Assembly: GCA_033782935.1 (NCBI GenBank)
Contig: JAWQEG010000003.1
Location: 5,344,501 to 5,408,500 of the forward strand
From: Petrolisthes cinctipes
Taxonomy: Eukaryota > Arthropoda > Malacostraca > Decapoda > Porcellanidae
Reading direction: 5' to 3'
DNA length: 64,000 nt
Shown here: one piece after another, positions 23,621 to 37,813 of the stretch
Numbering within the stretch: the stretch's first letter is position 1
Layout of the letters: each line of letters begins with the position of its first letter
Translations under genes and position numbers: made by a program
Notes under the pieces: generated by a model
The model's database searches: none
What the model was told of the DNA's origin: nothing
Seen by the model: only the letters and a program-made list of their open reading frames with translations

Positions 23621-26600
23621 GAATTTTCGGGTGTTTTGAGCCTGAATTTGAGATATAAACGGGTACTGAAGATGCATGCACATATCGACTTTTGTGCACC
23701 TAAAAGATCGATTTTCAGTATGTTTTGAGCATGTATTTTGAAAATACTCTAACACGGAGTAGGCATGTACAGATCGCTTCTGGGACCCCTAAATATCGAA
23801 TTTTCGGGTGTTTTGGGACTGAATTTGAGATATCGACTTTTTGGCACCTAAAAGATCGATTTTTAGAATGTTTTTAGCCTATATTTTGAAAATATTCTAG
23901 CACTGTACAGATTGCTTCTGGGACCCCAAAATATTGAATTTTCGGGTGTTTTGAGCCTGAATTTGAGATATAAACGGGTACAGAAGATACATGCACATAT
24001 TGACTTTGGGCACCAAAAATATCGATTTTCAGCATGTTTTGGGCCTGAATTTTGAAAATACTCTAACACGGAGTAGGCATGTACAGATCGCTTCTGGGAC
24101 CCCAAAATATCGAATTTTCGGGTGTTTTGAGCCTGAATTTGAGATATAAACGGGTACTGAAGATGCATGCACATATCGACTTTTGTGCACCTAAAAGATC
24201 GATTTTCAGTATGTTTTGAGCATGTATTTTGAAAATACTCTAACACGGAGTAGGCATGTACAGATCGCTTCTGGGACCCCTAAATATCGAATTTTCGGGT
24301 GTTTTGGGACTGAATTTGAGATATCGAATTTTTGGCACCTAAAAGATCGATTTTTAGCATGTTTTTAGCCTATATTTTGAAAATATTCTAGCACTGTACA
24401 GATTGCTTCTGGGACCCCAAAATATTGAATTTTCGGGTGTTTTGAGCCTGAATTTGAGATATAAACGGGTACAGAAGATACATGCACATATTGACTTTGG
24501 GCACCAAAAATATTGATTTTCAGCATGTTTTGGGCCTGAATTTTGAAAATACTCTAACACGGAGTAGGCATGTACAGATCGCTTCTGGGACCCCAAAATA
24601 TCGAATTTTCGGGTGTTTAGGGCCAGAATTTGAGATATAAACGGGTACAGAAGATGCATGCACATATCGACTTTTGTGCACCTAAAAGATCGATTTTCAG
24701 TATGTTTTGAGCATGTATTTTGAAAATACTCTAACACGGAGTAGGCATGTACAGATCACTTCTGGGACCCCTAAATATCGAATTTTCGGGTGTTTTGGGA
24801 CTAAATTTGAGATATCGACTTTTTGGCACCTAAAAGATCGATTTTTAGCATGTTTTTAGCCAATATTTTGAAAATATTCTAGCACTGTACAGATTGCTTC
24901 TGGGACCCCAAAATATTGAATTTTCGGGTGTTTTGAGCCTGAATTTGAGATATAAACGGGTACAGAAGATACATGCACAAATTGACTTTGGGCATCTAAA
25001 ATATCGATTTTCAGCATGTTTTGGGCCTGTATTTTGAAAATACTCTAACACTGAGTAGGCATGTACAGATTGATTCTGGGACCCCAAAATATTGAATTTT
25101 CGGGTGTTTTGAGCCTGAATTTGAGATATAAACGGGTACTGAAGATGCATGCTCATATCGAGTTTTGGGCACCTAAAAGATTGATTTTCAGTATGTTTTT
25201 GGCCTGTATTTTGAAAATACTCTAACACGGAGTAGGCATGTACAGATACCTTCTGGGACCTCTAAATATCATATTTTCGGGTGTTTTGGGACTGAATTTG
25301 AGATATCGATTTTTTGGCACCTAAAATGTCGATTTTCAGCATGTTTTTAGCCTATATTTTGAAAATATTCTAGCACTGTGTAGGCATGTACAGATTGCTT
25401 CTGGGACCCCAAAATATTGAATTTTCGGGTGTTTTGAGCCTGAATTTGAGATATAAACAGGTACTGAAGATGCATGCACATATCGACTTTTGTGCACCTA
25501 AAAGATCGATTTTCAGTATGTTTTGAGCATGTATTTTGAAAATACTCTAACACGGAGTAGGCATGTACAGATCGCTTCTGGGACCCCTAAATATCGAATT
25601 TTCGGGTGTTTTGGGACTGAATTTGAGATATCGACTTTTTGGCACCTAAAAGATCGATTTTTAGCATGTTTTTAGCCTATATTTTGAAAATATTCTAGCA
25701 CTGTACAGATTGCATCTGGGACCCCAAAATATTGAATTTTCGGGTGTTTTGAGCCTGAATTTGAGATATAAACGGGTACAGAAGATACATGCACATATTG
25801 ACTTTAGGCACCAAAAATATCGATTTTCAGCATGTTTTGGGCCTGAATTTTGAAAATACTCTAACACGGAGTAGGCATGTACATATCGCTTCTGGGACCC
25901 CAAAATATCGAATTTTCGGGTGTTTAGGGCCAGAATTTGAGATATAAACGGGTACAGAAGATGCAAGCACATATCGACTTTTGGGCACCTAAAAGATCGA
26001 TTTTCAGTATGTTTTTGGCCTGTATTTTGAAAATACTCTAACACGGAGTAGGCATGTACAGATACCTTCTGGGACCTCTAAATATCGAATTTTCGGGTGT
26101 TTTGGGACTGAATTTGAGATATCGATATTTTGGCACCTAAAATGTCGATTTTTAGCATGTTTTTAGCCTATATTTTGAAAATATTCTAGCACTGTGTAGG
26201 CATGTACAGATTGCTTCTAGGACCCCAAAATATTGAATTTTCGGGTGTTTTGAGCCTGAATTTGAGATATAAACGGGTACAGAAGATACATGCACATATC
26301 GACTTTTGTGCACCTAAAAGATCGATTTTCAGTATGTTTTGAGCATGTATTTTGAAAATACTCTAACACGGCGTAGGCATGTACAGATCGCTTCTGGGAC
26401 CCCTAAATATCGAATTTTCGGGTGTTTTGGGACTGAATTTGAGATATCGACTTTTTGGCACCTAAAATGTCGATTTTTAGCATGTTTTTAGCCTATATTT
26501 TGAAAATATTCTAGCACTGTGTAGGCATGTACAGATTGCTTCTGGGACCCCAAAATATTGAATTTTCGGGTGTTTTGAGCCTGAATTTGAGATATAAACG

Positions 26601-27737
26601 GGTACAGAAGATGCATGCACATATTGACTTTGGGCACCAAAAATATCGATTTTCAGCATGTTTTGGGCCTGAATTTTGAAAATACTCTAACACGGAGTAG
26701 GCATGTACAGATCGCTTATGGGACCCCAAAATATCGAATTTTCGGGTGTTTAGGGCCAGAATTTGAGATATAAACGGGTACAGAAGATGCATGCACATAT
26801 CGACTTTTGGGCACCTAAAAGATCGATTTTCAGTATGTTTTTGGCCTGTATTTTGAAAATACTCTAACACGGAGTAGGCATGTACAGATACCTTCTGGGA
26901 CCTCTAAATATCAAATTTTCGGGTGTTTTGGGACTGAATTTGAGATATCGATTTTTTGACACCTAAAATGTCGATTTTTAGCATGTTTTTAGCCTATATT
27001 TTGAAAATATTCTAGCACTGTGTAGGCATGTACAGATTGCTTATGGGACCCCAAAATATTGAATTTTCGGGTGTTTTGAGCCTGAATTTGAGATATAAAC
27101 GGGTACAGAAGATACATGCACATATTGACTTTAGGCATCTAAAATATCGATTTTCAGCATGTTTTGGGCCTGTATTTTGAAAATACTCTAACACTGAGTA
27201 GGCATGTACAGATTGCTTCTGGGACCCCAAAATATTGAATTTTCGGGTGTTTTGAGCCTGAATTTGAGATATAAACGGGTACTGAAGATGCATGCACATA
27301 TCGACTTTTGTGCATCTAAAAGATCGATTTTCAGTATGTTTTGAGCATGTATTTTGAAAATACTCTAACACGGAGTAGGCATGTACAGATCGCTTCTGGG
27401 ACCCCTAAATATCGAATTTTCGGGTGTTTTGGGACTGAATTTGAGATATCGACTTTTTGGCACCTAAAAGATCGATTTTTAGCATGTTTTTAGCCTATAT
27501 TTTTAAAATATTCTAGCACTGAGTAGGCATGTACAGATTGCTTCTGGGACCCCAAAATATTGAATTTTCGGGTGTTTTGAGCCTGAATTTGAGATATAAA
27601 CGGGTACAGAAGATACATGCACATATTGACTTTGGGCACCAAAAATATCGATTTTCAGCATGTTTTGGGCCTGAATTTTGAAAATACTCTAACACGGAGT
27701 AGGCATGTACAGATCGCTTCTGGGACCCCAAAATATC
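23621..27737 (+). repeat. 4117-bp segmental duplication, copy 2
   Basis: HOR units start at 23856, 24347, 24838, 25329, 25654, 26145, 26470, 26971 and 27472. Every rare marker checked in copy 1 is here at +4117 (tgtacatatcgc ~25.88 kb, gatgcaagcac ~25.96 kb, cgatattttgg ~26.12 kb, ttttgacacc ~26.95 kb). The match beyond the second copy ends at ~27.98 kb, where tttttagcatg replaces tttttagaatg. This is either a very recent duplication or an assembly duplication. Confidence 0.92.
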
Positions 27738-30700
27738 GAATTTTCGGGTGTTTTGAGCCTGAATTTGAGATATAAACGGGTACTGAAGATGCATGCACAT
27801 ATCGACTTTTGTGCACCTAAAAGATCGATTTTCAGTATGTTTTGAGCATGTATTTTGAAAATACTCTAACACGGAGTAGGCATGTACAGATCGCTTCTGG
27901 GACCCCTAAATATCGAATTTTCGGGTGTTTTGGGACTGAATTTGAGATATCGACTTTTTGGCACCTAAAAGATCGATTTTTAGCATGTTTTTAGCCTATA
28001 TTTTGAAAATATTCTAGCACTGTACAGATTGCTTCTGGGACCCCAAAATATTGAATTTTCGGGTGTTTTGAGCCTGAATTTGAGATATAAACGGGTACAG
28101 AAGATACATGCACATATTGACTTTGGGCACCAAAAATATCGATTTTCAGCATGTTTTGGGCCTGAATTTTGAAAATACTCTAACACGGAGTAGGCATGTA
28201 CAGATCGCTTCTGGGACCCCAAAATATCGAATTTTCGGGTGTTTAGGGCCAGAATTTGAGATATAAACGGGTACAGAAGATGCATGCACATATCGACTGT
28301 TGGGCACCTAAAAGATCGATTTTCAGTATGTTTTGAGCATGTATTTTGAAAATACTCTAACACGGAGTAGGCATGTACAGATACCTTCTGGGACCTCTAA
28401 ATATCGAATTTTCGCGTGTTTTGGGACTGAATTTGAGATATCGATTTTTTGGCACCTAAAATGTCGATTTTTAGCATGTTTTTAGCCTATATTTTGAAAA
28501 TATTCTAGCACTGTGTAGGCATGTACAGATTGCTTCTGGGACCACAAAATATTGAATTTTCGGGTGTTTTGAGCCTGAATTTGAGATATAAACGGGTACA
28601 GAAGATACATGCACATATTGACTTTGGGTATCTAAAATATCGATTTTCAGCATTTTTTGGGCCTGTATTTTGAAAATACTCTAACACTGAGTAGGCATGT
28701 ACAGATCGCTTATGGGACCCCAAAATATAGAATTTTCGGGTGTTTAGGGCCAGAATTTGAGATATAAACGGGTACAGAAGATGCATGCTCATATCGACTT
28801 TTGGGCACCTAAAAGATCGATTTTCATTATGTTTTTGGCCTGTATTTTGAAAATACTCTAACACGGAGTAGGCATGTACAGATACCTTCTGGGACCTCTA
28901 AATATAGAATTTTCGGGTGTTTTGGGACTGAATTTGAGATATCGATTTTTTGGCACCTAAAATGTCGATTTTTAGCATGTTTTTAGCCTATATTTTGAAA
29001 ATATTCTAGCACTGTGTAGGCATGTACAGATTGCTTCTGGGACCCCAAAATATTGAATTTTCGGGTGTTTTGAGCCTGAATTTGAGATATAAACGGGTAC
29101 AGAAGATACATGCACATATTGACTTTGGGCATCTAAAATATCGATTTTCAGCATGTTTTGGGCCTGTATTTTGAAAATACTCTAACACTGAGTAGGCATG
29201 TACAGATTGCTTCTGGGACCCCAAAATATTGAATTTTCGGGTGTTTTGAGCCTGAATTTGAGATATAAACGGGTACTGAAGATGCATGCACATATCGACT
29301 TTTGTGCACCTAAAAGATCGATTTTCAGTATGTTTTGAGCATGTATTTTGAAAATACTCTAACACGGAGTAGGCATGTACAGATCGCTTCTGGGACCCCT
29401 AAATATCGAATTTTCGGGTGTTTTGGGACTGAATTTGAGATATCGACTTTTTGGCACCTAAAAGATCGATTTTTAGCATGTTTTTAGCCTATATTTTGAA
29501 AATATTCTAGCACTGTACAGATTGCTTCTGGGACCCCAAAATATTGAATTTTCGGGTGTTTTGAGCCTGAATTTGAGATATAAACGGGTACAGAAGATAC
29601 ATGCACATATTGACTTTGGGCACCAAAAATATCGATTTTCAGCATGTTTTGGGCCTGAATTTTGAAAATACTCTAACACGGAGTAGGCATGTACAGATCG
29701 CTTCTGGGACCCCAAAATATCGAATTTTCGGGTGTTTAGGGCCAGAATTTGAGATATAAACGGGTACAGAAGATGCATGCACATATCGACTTATGGGCAC
29801 CTAAAAGATCGATTTTCAGTATGTTTTTGGCCTGTATTTTGAAAATACTCTAACACGGAGTAGGCATGTACAGATACCTTCTGGGACCTCTAAATATAGA
29901 ATTTTCGGGTGTTTTGGGACTGAATTTGAGATATCGATTTTTTGGCACCTAAAATGTCGATTTTTAGCATGTTTTTAGCCTATATTTTGAAAATATTCTA
30001 GCACTGTGTAGGCATGTACAGATTGCTTCTGGGACCCCAAAATATTGAATTTTCGGGAGTTTTGAGCCTGAATTTGAGATATAAACGGGTACAGAAGATA
30101 CATGCACATATTGACTTTGGGCATCTAAAATATCGATTTTCAGCATGTTTTGGGCCTGTATTTTGAAAATACTCTAACACTGAGTAGGCATGTACAGATT
30201 GCTTCTGGGACCCCAAAATATTGAATTTTCGGGTGTTTTGAGCCTGAATTTGAGATATAAACGGGTACTGAAGATGCATGCACATATCGACTTTTGTGCA
30301 CCTAAAAGATCGATTTTCAGTATGTTTTGAGCATGTATTTTGAAAATACTCTAACACGGAGTAGGCATGTACAGATCGCTTCTGGGACCCCTAAATATCG
30401 AATTTTCGGGTGTTTTGGGACTGAATTTGAGATATCGACTTTTTGGCACCTAAAAGATCGATTTTTAGCATGTTTTTAGCATATATTTTGAAAATATTCT
30501 AGCACTGTACAGATTGCTTCTGGGACCCCAAAATATTGAATTTTCGGGTGTTTTGAGCCTGAATTTGAGATATAAACGGGTACAGAAGATACATGCACAT
30601 ATTGACTTTGGGCACCAAAAATATCGATTTTCAGCATGTTTTGGGCCTGAATTTTGAAAATACTCTAACACGGAGTAGGCATGTACAGATCGCTTCTGGG

Positions 30701-33213
30701 ACCCCAAAATATCGAATTTTCGGGTGTTTTGAGCCTGAATTTGAGATATAAACGGGTACTGAAGATGCATGCACATATCGACTTTTGTGCACCTAAAAGA
30801 TCGATTTTCAGTATGTTTTGAGCATGTATTTTGAAAATACTCTAACACGGAGTAGGCATGTACAGATCGCTTCTGGGACCCCTAAATATCGAATTTTCGG
30901 GTGTTTTGGGACTGAATTTGAGATATCGACTTTTTGGCACCTAAAAGATCGATTTTTAGCATGTTTTTAGCCTATATTTTGAAAATATTCTAGCACTGTA
31001 CAGATTGCTTCTGGGACCCCAAAATATTGAATTTTCGGTTGTTTTGAGCCTGAATTTGAGATATAAACGGGTACAGAAGATACATGCACAAATTGACTTT
31101 GGGCATCTAAAATATCGATTTTCAGCATGTTTTGGGCCTGTATTTTGAAAATACTCTAACACTGAGTAGGCATGTACAGATTGCTTCTGGGACCCCAAAA
31201 TATTGAATTTTCGGGTGTTTTGAGCCTGAATTTGAGATATAAACGGGTACTGAAGATGCATGCACATATCGACTTTTGGGCACCTAAAAGATCGATTTTC
31301 AGTATGTTTTTGGCCTGTATTTTGAAAATACTCTAACACGGAGTAGGCATGTACAGATACCTTCTGGGACCTCTAAATATCATATTTTCGGGTGTTTTGG
31401 GACTGAATTTGAGATATCGATTTTTTGGCACCTAAAATGTCGATTTTCAGCATGTTTTTAGCCTATATTTTGAAAATATTCTAGCACTGTGTAGGCATGT
31501 ACAGATTGCTTCTGGGACCCCAAAATATTGAATTTTCGGGTGTTTTGAGCCTGAATTTGAGATATAAACGGGTACTGAAGATGCATGCACATATCGACTT
31601 TTGTGCACCTAAAAGATCGATTTTCAGTATGTTTTGAGCATGTATTTTGAAAATACTCTAACACGGAGTATGCATGTACAGATCGCTTCTGAGACCCCTA
31701 AATATCGAATTTTCGGGTGTTTTGGGACTGAATTTGAGATATCGACTTTTTGGCACCTAAAAGATCGATTTTTAGCATGTTTTTAGCCTATATTTTGAAA
31801 ATATTCTAGCACTGTACAGATTGCTTCTGGGACCCCAAAATATTGAATTTTCGGGTGTTTTGAGCCTGAATTTGAGATATAAACGGGTACAGAAGATACA
31901 TGCACATATTGACTTTGGGCACCAAAAATATCGATTTTCAGCATGTTTTGGGCCTGAATTTTGAAAATACTCTAACACGGAGTAGGCATGTACAGATCGC
32001 TTCTGGGACCCCAAAATATCGAATTTTCGGGTGTTTAGGGCCAGAATTTGAGATATAAACGGGTACAGAAGATGCATGCACATATCGACTTTTGGGCACC
32101 TAAAAGATCGATTTTCAGTATGTTTTTGGCCTGTATTTTGAAAATACTCTAACACGGAGTAGGCATGTACAGATACCTTCTGGGACCTCTAAATATCGAA
32201 TTTTAGGGTGTTTTGGGACTGAATTTGAGATATCGACTTTTTGGCACCTAAAAGATCGATTTTTAGCATGTTTTTAGCCTATATTTTGAAAATATTCTAG
32301 CACTGTACAGATTGCTTCTGTGACCCCAAAATATTGAATTTTCGGATGTTTTGAGCCTGAATTTGAGATATAAACGGGTACAGAAGATACATGCACATAT
32401 TGACTTTGGGCACCAAAAATATCGATTTTCAGCATGTTTTGGGCCTGAATTTTGAAAATACTCTAACACGGAGTAGGCATGTACAGATCGCTTCTGGGAC
32501 CCCAAAATATCGAATTTTCGGGTGTTTTGAGCCTGAATTTGAGATATAAACGGGTACTGAAGATGCATGCACATATCGACTTTTGTGCACCTAAAAGATC
32601 GATTTTCAGTATGTTTTGAGCATGTATTTTGAAATTACTCTAACACGGAGTAGGCATGTACAGATCGCTTCTGGGACCCCTAAATATCGAATTTTCGGGT
32701 GTTTTGGGACTGAATTTGAGATATCGACTTTTTGGCACCTAAAAGATCGATTTTTAGCATGTTTTTAGCCTATATTTTGAAAATATTCTAGGACTGAGTA
32801 GGCATGTACTGATTGCTTGTGGGACCCCAAAATATTGAATTTTCGGGTGTTTTGAGCCTGAATTTGAGATATAAACGGGTACAGAAGATACATGCACATA
32901 TTGACTTTGGGCACCAAAAATATCGATTTTCAGCATGTTTTGGGCCTGAATTTTGAAAATACTCTAACACGGAGTAGGCATGTACAGATCGCTTCTGGGA
33001 CCCCAAAATATCGAATTTTCGGGTGTTTAGGGCCAGAATTTTAGATATAAACGGGTACAGAAGATGCATGCACATATCGACTTTTGGGCACCTAAAAGAT
33101 CGATTTTCAGTATATTTTGAGCATGTATTTTGAAAATACTCTAACACGGAGTAGGCATGTACAGATCGCTTCTGGGACCCCTAAATATCGAATTTTCGGG
33201 TGTTTTGCGACTA
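27738..33213 (+). repeat. Ordinary HOR region
   Basis: HOR units start at 27973, 28464, 28965, 29466, 29957, 30458, 30949, 31440 (dimer), 31765, 32256 and 32747. Units are standard apart from the dimer. Local variants include cgactgttggg (~28.30 kb), ttttcgcgtg (~28.41 kb), cattttttggg with gggtatctaaa (~28.63 kb), gcttctgtgacc (~32.32 kb) and ggactgagtagg with gtactgattg (~32.79 kb). The last reappears at ~43.01 kb. No other sequence type is present. Confidence 0.9.
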
Positions 33214-35513
33214 AATTTGAGATATCGACTTTTTGGCACCTAAAAGATCGATTTTTAGCATGTTTTTAGCCTATATTTTGAAAATATTCTAGCACTGTAC
33301 AGATTGCTTCTGGGACCCCAAAATATTGAATTTTCGGGTGTTTTGAGCCTGAATTTGAGATATAAACGGGTACCGAAGATACATGCACAAATTGACTTTG
33401 GGCATCTAAAATATCGATTTTCAGCATGTTTTGGGCCTGTATTTTGAAAATACTCTAACACTGAGTAGGCATGTACAGATTGCTTCTGGGACCCCAAAAT
33501 ATTGAATTTTCGGGTGTTTTGAGCCTGAATTTGAGATATAAACGGGTACTGAAGATGCATGCACATATCGACTTTTGGGCACCTAAAAGATCGATTTTCA
33601 GTATGTTTTTGGCCTGTATTTTGAAAATACTCTAACACGGAGTAGGCATGTACAGATACCCTCTGGGACCTCTAAATATCGAATTTTCGGGTGTTTTGGG
33701 ACTGAATTTGAGATATCGATTTTTTGGCACCTAAAATGTCGATTTTCAGCATGTTTTTAGCCTATATTTTGAAAATATTCTAGCACTGTGTAGGCATGTA
33801 CAGATTGCTTCTGGGACCCCAAAATATTGAATTTTCGGGTGTTTTGAGCCTGAATTTGAGATATAAACGGGTACTGAAGATGCATGCACATATCGACTTT
33901 TGTGCACCTAAAAGATCGATTTTCAGTATGTTTTGAGCATGTATTTTGAAAATACTCTAACACGGAGTAGGCATGTACAGATCGCTTCTGGGACCCCTAA
34001 ATAACGAATTTTCGTTTGTTTTGGGACTGAATTTGAGATATCGACTTTTTGGCACCTAAAAGATCGATTTTTAGCATGTTTTTAGCCTATATTTTGAAAA
34101 TATTCTAGCACTGTACAGATTGCATCTGGGACCCCAAAATATTGAATTTTCGGGTTTTTTGAGCCTGAATTTGAGATATAAACGGGTACAGAAGATACAT
34201 GCACATATTGACTTTGGGCACCAAAAATATCGATTTTCAGCATGTTTTGGGCCTGAATTTTGAAAATACTCTAACACGGAGTAGGCATGTACAGATCGCT
34301 TCTGGGACCCCAAAATATCGAATTTTCGGGTGTTTTGAGCCTGAATTTGAGATATAAACGGGTACTAAAGATGCATGCACATATCGACTTTTGTGCACCT
34401 AAAAGATCGATTTTCAGTATGTTTTGAGCATGTATTTTGAAAATACTCTAACACGGAGTAGGCATGTACAGATCGCTTCTGGGACCCCTAAATATCGAAT
34501 TTTCGGGTGTTTAGGGCCAGAATTTGAGATATAAACGGGTACAGAAGATGCATGCACATATCGACTTTTGGGCACCTAAAAGATCGATTTTCAGTATGTT
34601 TTGAGCATGTATTTTGAAAATACTCTAACACTGAGTAGGCATGTACAGATCGCTTCTGGGACCCCTAAATATCGAATTTTCGGGTGTTTTGGGACTAAAT
34701 TTGAGATATCGACTTTTTGGCACCTAAAAGATCGATTTTTAGCATGTTTTTAGCCTATATTTTGAAAATATTCTAGCACTGTACAGATTGCTTCTGGGAC
34801 CCCAAAATATTGAATTTTCGAGTGTTTTGAGCCTGAATTTGAGATATAAACGGGTACAGAAGATACATGCACAAATTGACTTTGGGCATCTAAAATATCG
34901 ATTTTCAACATGTTTTGGGCCTGTATTTTGAAAATACTCTAACACTGAGTAGGCATGTACAGATTGCTTCTGGGACCCCAAAATATTGAATTTTCGGGTG
35001 TTTTGAGCCTGAATTTGAGATATAAACGGGTACTGAAGATGCATGCACATATCGACTTTTGGGCACCTAAAAGATCGATTTTCAGCATGTTTTTGGCCTG
35101 TATTTTGAAAATACTCTAACACGGAGTAGGCATGTACAGATACCTTCTGGGACCTCTAAATATCATATTTTCGGGTGTTTTGGGACTGAATTTGAGATAT
35201 CGATTTTTTGGCACCTAAAATGTCGATTTTCAGCATGTTTTTAGCCTATATTTTGAAAATATTCTAGCACTGTGTAGGCATGTACAGATTGCTTCTGGGA
35301 CCCCAAAATATTGAATTTTCGGGTGTTTTGAGCCTGAATTTGAGATATAAACGGGTACTGAAGATGCATGCACATATCGACTTTTGTGCACCTAAAAGAA
35401 CGATTTTCAGTATGTTTTGAGCATGTATTTTGAAAATACTCTAACACGGAGTAGGCATGTACAGATCGCTTCTGAGACCCCTAAATATCGAATTTTCGGG
35501 TGTTTTGGGACTG
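33214..35513 (+). repeat. 2300-bp segmental duplication, copy 1
   Basis: HOR units start at 33248, 33739, 34064 (tetramer) and 34732, 35223. The period is 491+325+668+491+325. Identity to copy 2 begins after the mismatches in gcgactaaat at 33208-33213. Shared rare markers are taccgaag, ataccctctggg (~33.66 kb), ataacgaattttcgtttg (~34.00 kb), cgggttttttgag (~34.15 kb), gtactaaag (~34.36 kb) and ttttcaacatg (~34.91 kb). I noticed no differences between copies. Confidence 0.92.
34064..34731 (+). repeat. Tetrameric HOR unit, 668 bp (A-short, B, C2/B2 hybrid, C2)
   Basis: Monomers start at 34064, 34230, 34407 and 34584. The monomer at 34407 (177 bp) begins as C2 (cagtatgttttgagcatg, acccctaaatatcg) and then switches to B2 (tgtttagggccagaattt, full 29-bp segment present). 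The chain therefore reads C into B into a second C. The same unit is at 36364-37031 through the 2300-bp duplication. Confidence 0.88.
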
Positions 35514-37813
35514 AATTTGAGATATCGACTTTTTGGCACCTAAAAGATCGATTTTTAGCATGTTTTTAGCCTATATTTTGAAAATATTCTAGCACTGTAC
35601 AGATTGCTTCTGGGACCCCAAAATATTGAATTTTCGGGTGTTTTGAGCCTGAATTTGAGATATAAACGGGTACCGAAGATACATGCACAAATTGACTTTG
35701 GGCATCTAAAATATCGATTTTCAGCATGTTTTGGGCCTGTATTTTGAAAATACTCTAACACTGAGTAGGCATGTACAGATTGCTTCTGGGACCCCAAAAT
35801 ATTGAATTTTCGGGTGTTTTGAGCCTGAATTTGAGATATAAACGGGTACTGAAGATGCATGCACATATCGACTTTTGGGCACCTAAAAGATCGATTTTCA
35901 GTATGTTTTTGGCCTGTATTTTGAAAATACTCTAACACGGAGTAGGCATGTACAGATACCCTCTGGGACCTCTAAATATCGAATTTTCGGGTGTTTTGGG
36001 ACTGAATTTGAGATATCGATTTTTTGGCACCTAAAATGTCGATTTTCAGCATGTTTTTAGCCTATATTTTGAAAATATTCTAGCACTGTGTAGGCATGTA
36101 CAGATTGCTTCTGGGACCCCAAAATATTGAATTTTCGGGTGTTTTGAGCCTGAATTTGAGATATAAACGGGTACTGAAGATGCATGCACATATCGACTTT
36201 TGTGCACCTAAAAGATCGATTTTCAGTATGTTTTGAGCATGTATTTTGAAAATACTCTAACACGGAGTAGGCATGTACAGATCGCTTCTGGGACCCCTAA
36301 ATAACGAATTTTCGTTTGTTTTGGGACTGAATTTGAGATATCGACTTTTTGGCACCTAAAAGATCGATTTTTAGCATGTTTTTAGCCTATATTTTGAAAA
36401 TATTCTAGCACTGTACAGATTGCATCTGGGACCCCAAAATATTGAATTTTCGGGTTTTTTGAGCCTGAATTTGAGATATAAACGGGTACAGAAGATACAT
36501 GCACATATTGACTTTGGGCACCAAAAATATCGATTTTCAGCATGTTTTGGGCCTGAATTTTGAAAATACTCTAACACGGAGTAGGCATGTACAGATCGCT
36601 TCTGGGACCCCAAAATATCGAATTTTCGGGTGTTTTGAGCCTGAATTTGAGATATAAACGGGTACTAAAGATGCATGCACATATCGACTTTTGTGCACCT
36701 AAAAGATCGATTTTCAGTATGTTTTGAGCATGTATTTTGAAAATACTCTAACACGGAGTAGGCATGTACAGATCGCTTCTGGGACCCCTAAATATCGAAT
36801 TTTCGGGTGTTTAGGGCCAGAATTTGAGATATAAACGGGTACAGAAGATGCATGCACATATCGACTTTTGGGCACCTAAAAGATCGATTTTCAGTATGTT
36901 TTGAGCATGTATTTTGAAAATACTCTAACACTGAGTAGGCATGTACAGATCGCTTCTGGGACCCCTAAATATCGAATTTTCGGGTGTTTTGGGACTAAAT
37001 TTGAGATATCGACTTTTTGGCACCTAAAAGATCGATTTTTAGCATGTTTTTAGCCTATATTTTGAAAATATTCTAGCACTGTACAGATTGCTTCTGGGAC
37101 CCCAAAATATTGAATTTTCGAGTGTTTTGAGCCTGAATTTGAGATATAAACGGGTACAGAAGATACATGCACAAATTGACTTTGGGCATCTAAAATATCG
37201 ATTTTCAACATGTTTTGGGCCTGTATTTTGAAAATACTCTAACACTGAGTAGGCATGTACAGATTGCTTCTGGGACCCCAAAATATTGAATTTTCGGGTG
37301 TTTTGAGCCTGAATTTGAGATATAAACGGGTACTGAAGATGCATGCACATATCGACTTTTGGGCACCTAAAAGATCGATTTTCAGCATGTTTTTGGCCTG
37401 TATTTTGAAAATACTCTAACACGGAGTAGGCATGTACAGATACCTTCTGGGACCTCTAAATATCATATTTTCGGGTGTTTTGGGACTGAATTTGAGATAT
37501 CGATTTTTTGGCACCTAAAATGTCGATTTTCAGCATGTTTTTAGCCTATATTTTGAAAATATTCTAGCACTGTGTAGGCATGTACAGATTGCTTCTGGGA
37601 CCCCAAAATATTGAATTTTCGGGTGTTTTGAGCCTGAATTTGAGATATAAACGGGTACTGAAGATGCATGCACATATCGACTTTTGTGCACCTAAAAGAA
37701 CGATTTTCAGTATGTTTTGAGCATGTATTTTGAAAATACTCTAACACGGAGTAGGCATGTACAGATCGCTTCTGAGACCCCTAAATATCGAATTTTCGGG
37801 TGTTTTGGGACTG
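35514..37813 (+). repeat. 2300-bp segmental duplication, copy 2
   Basis: HOR units start at 35548, 36039, 36364 (tetramer), 37032 and 37523. All markers of copy 1 recur at +2300. Similarity to copy 1 continues past the formal end to about 37.97 kb, where tacagaag replaces taccgaag. That is where the crossover tract ends. Confidence 0.92.
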
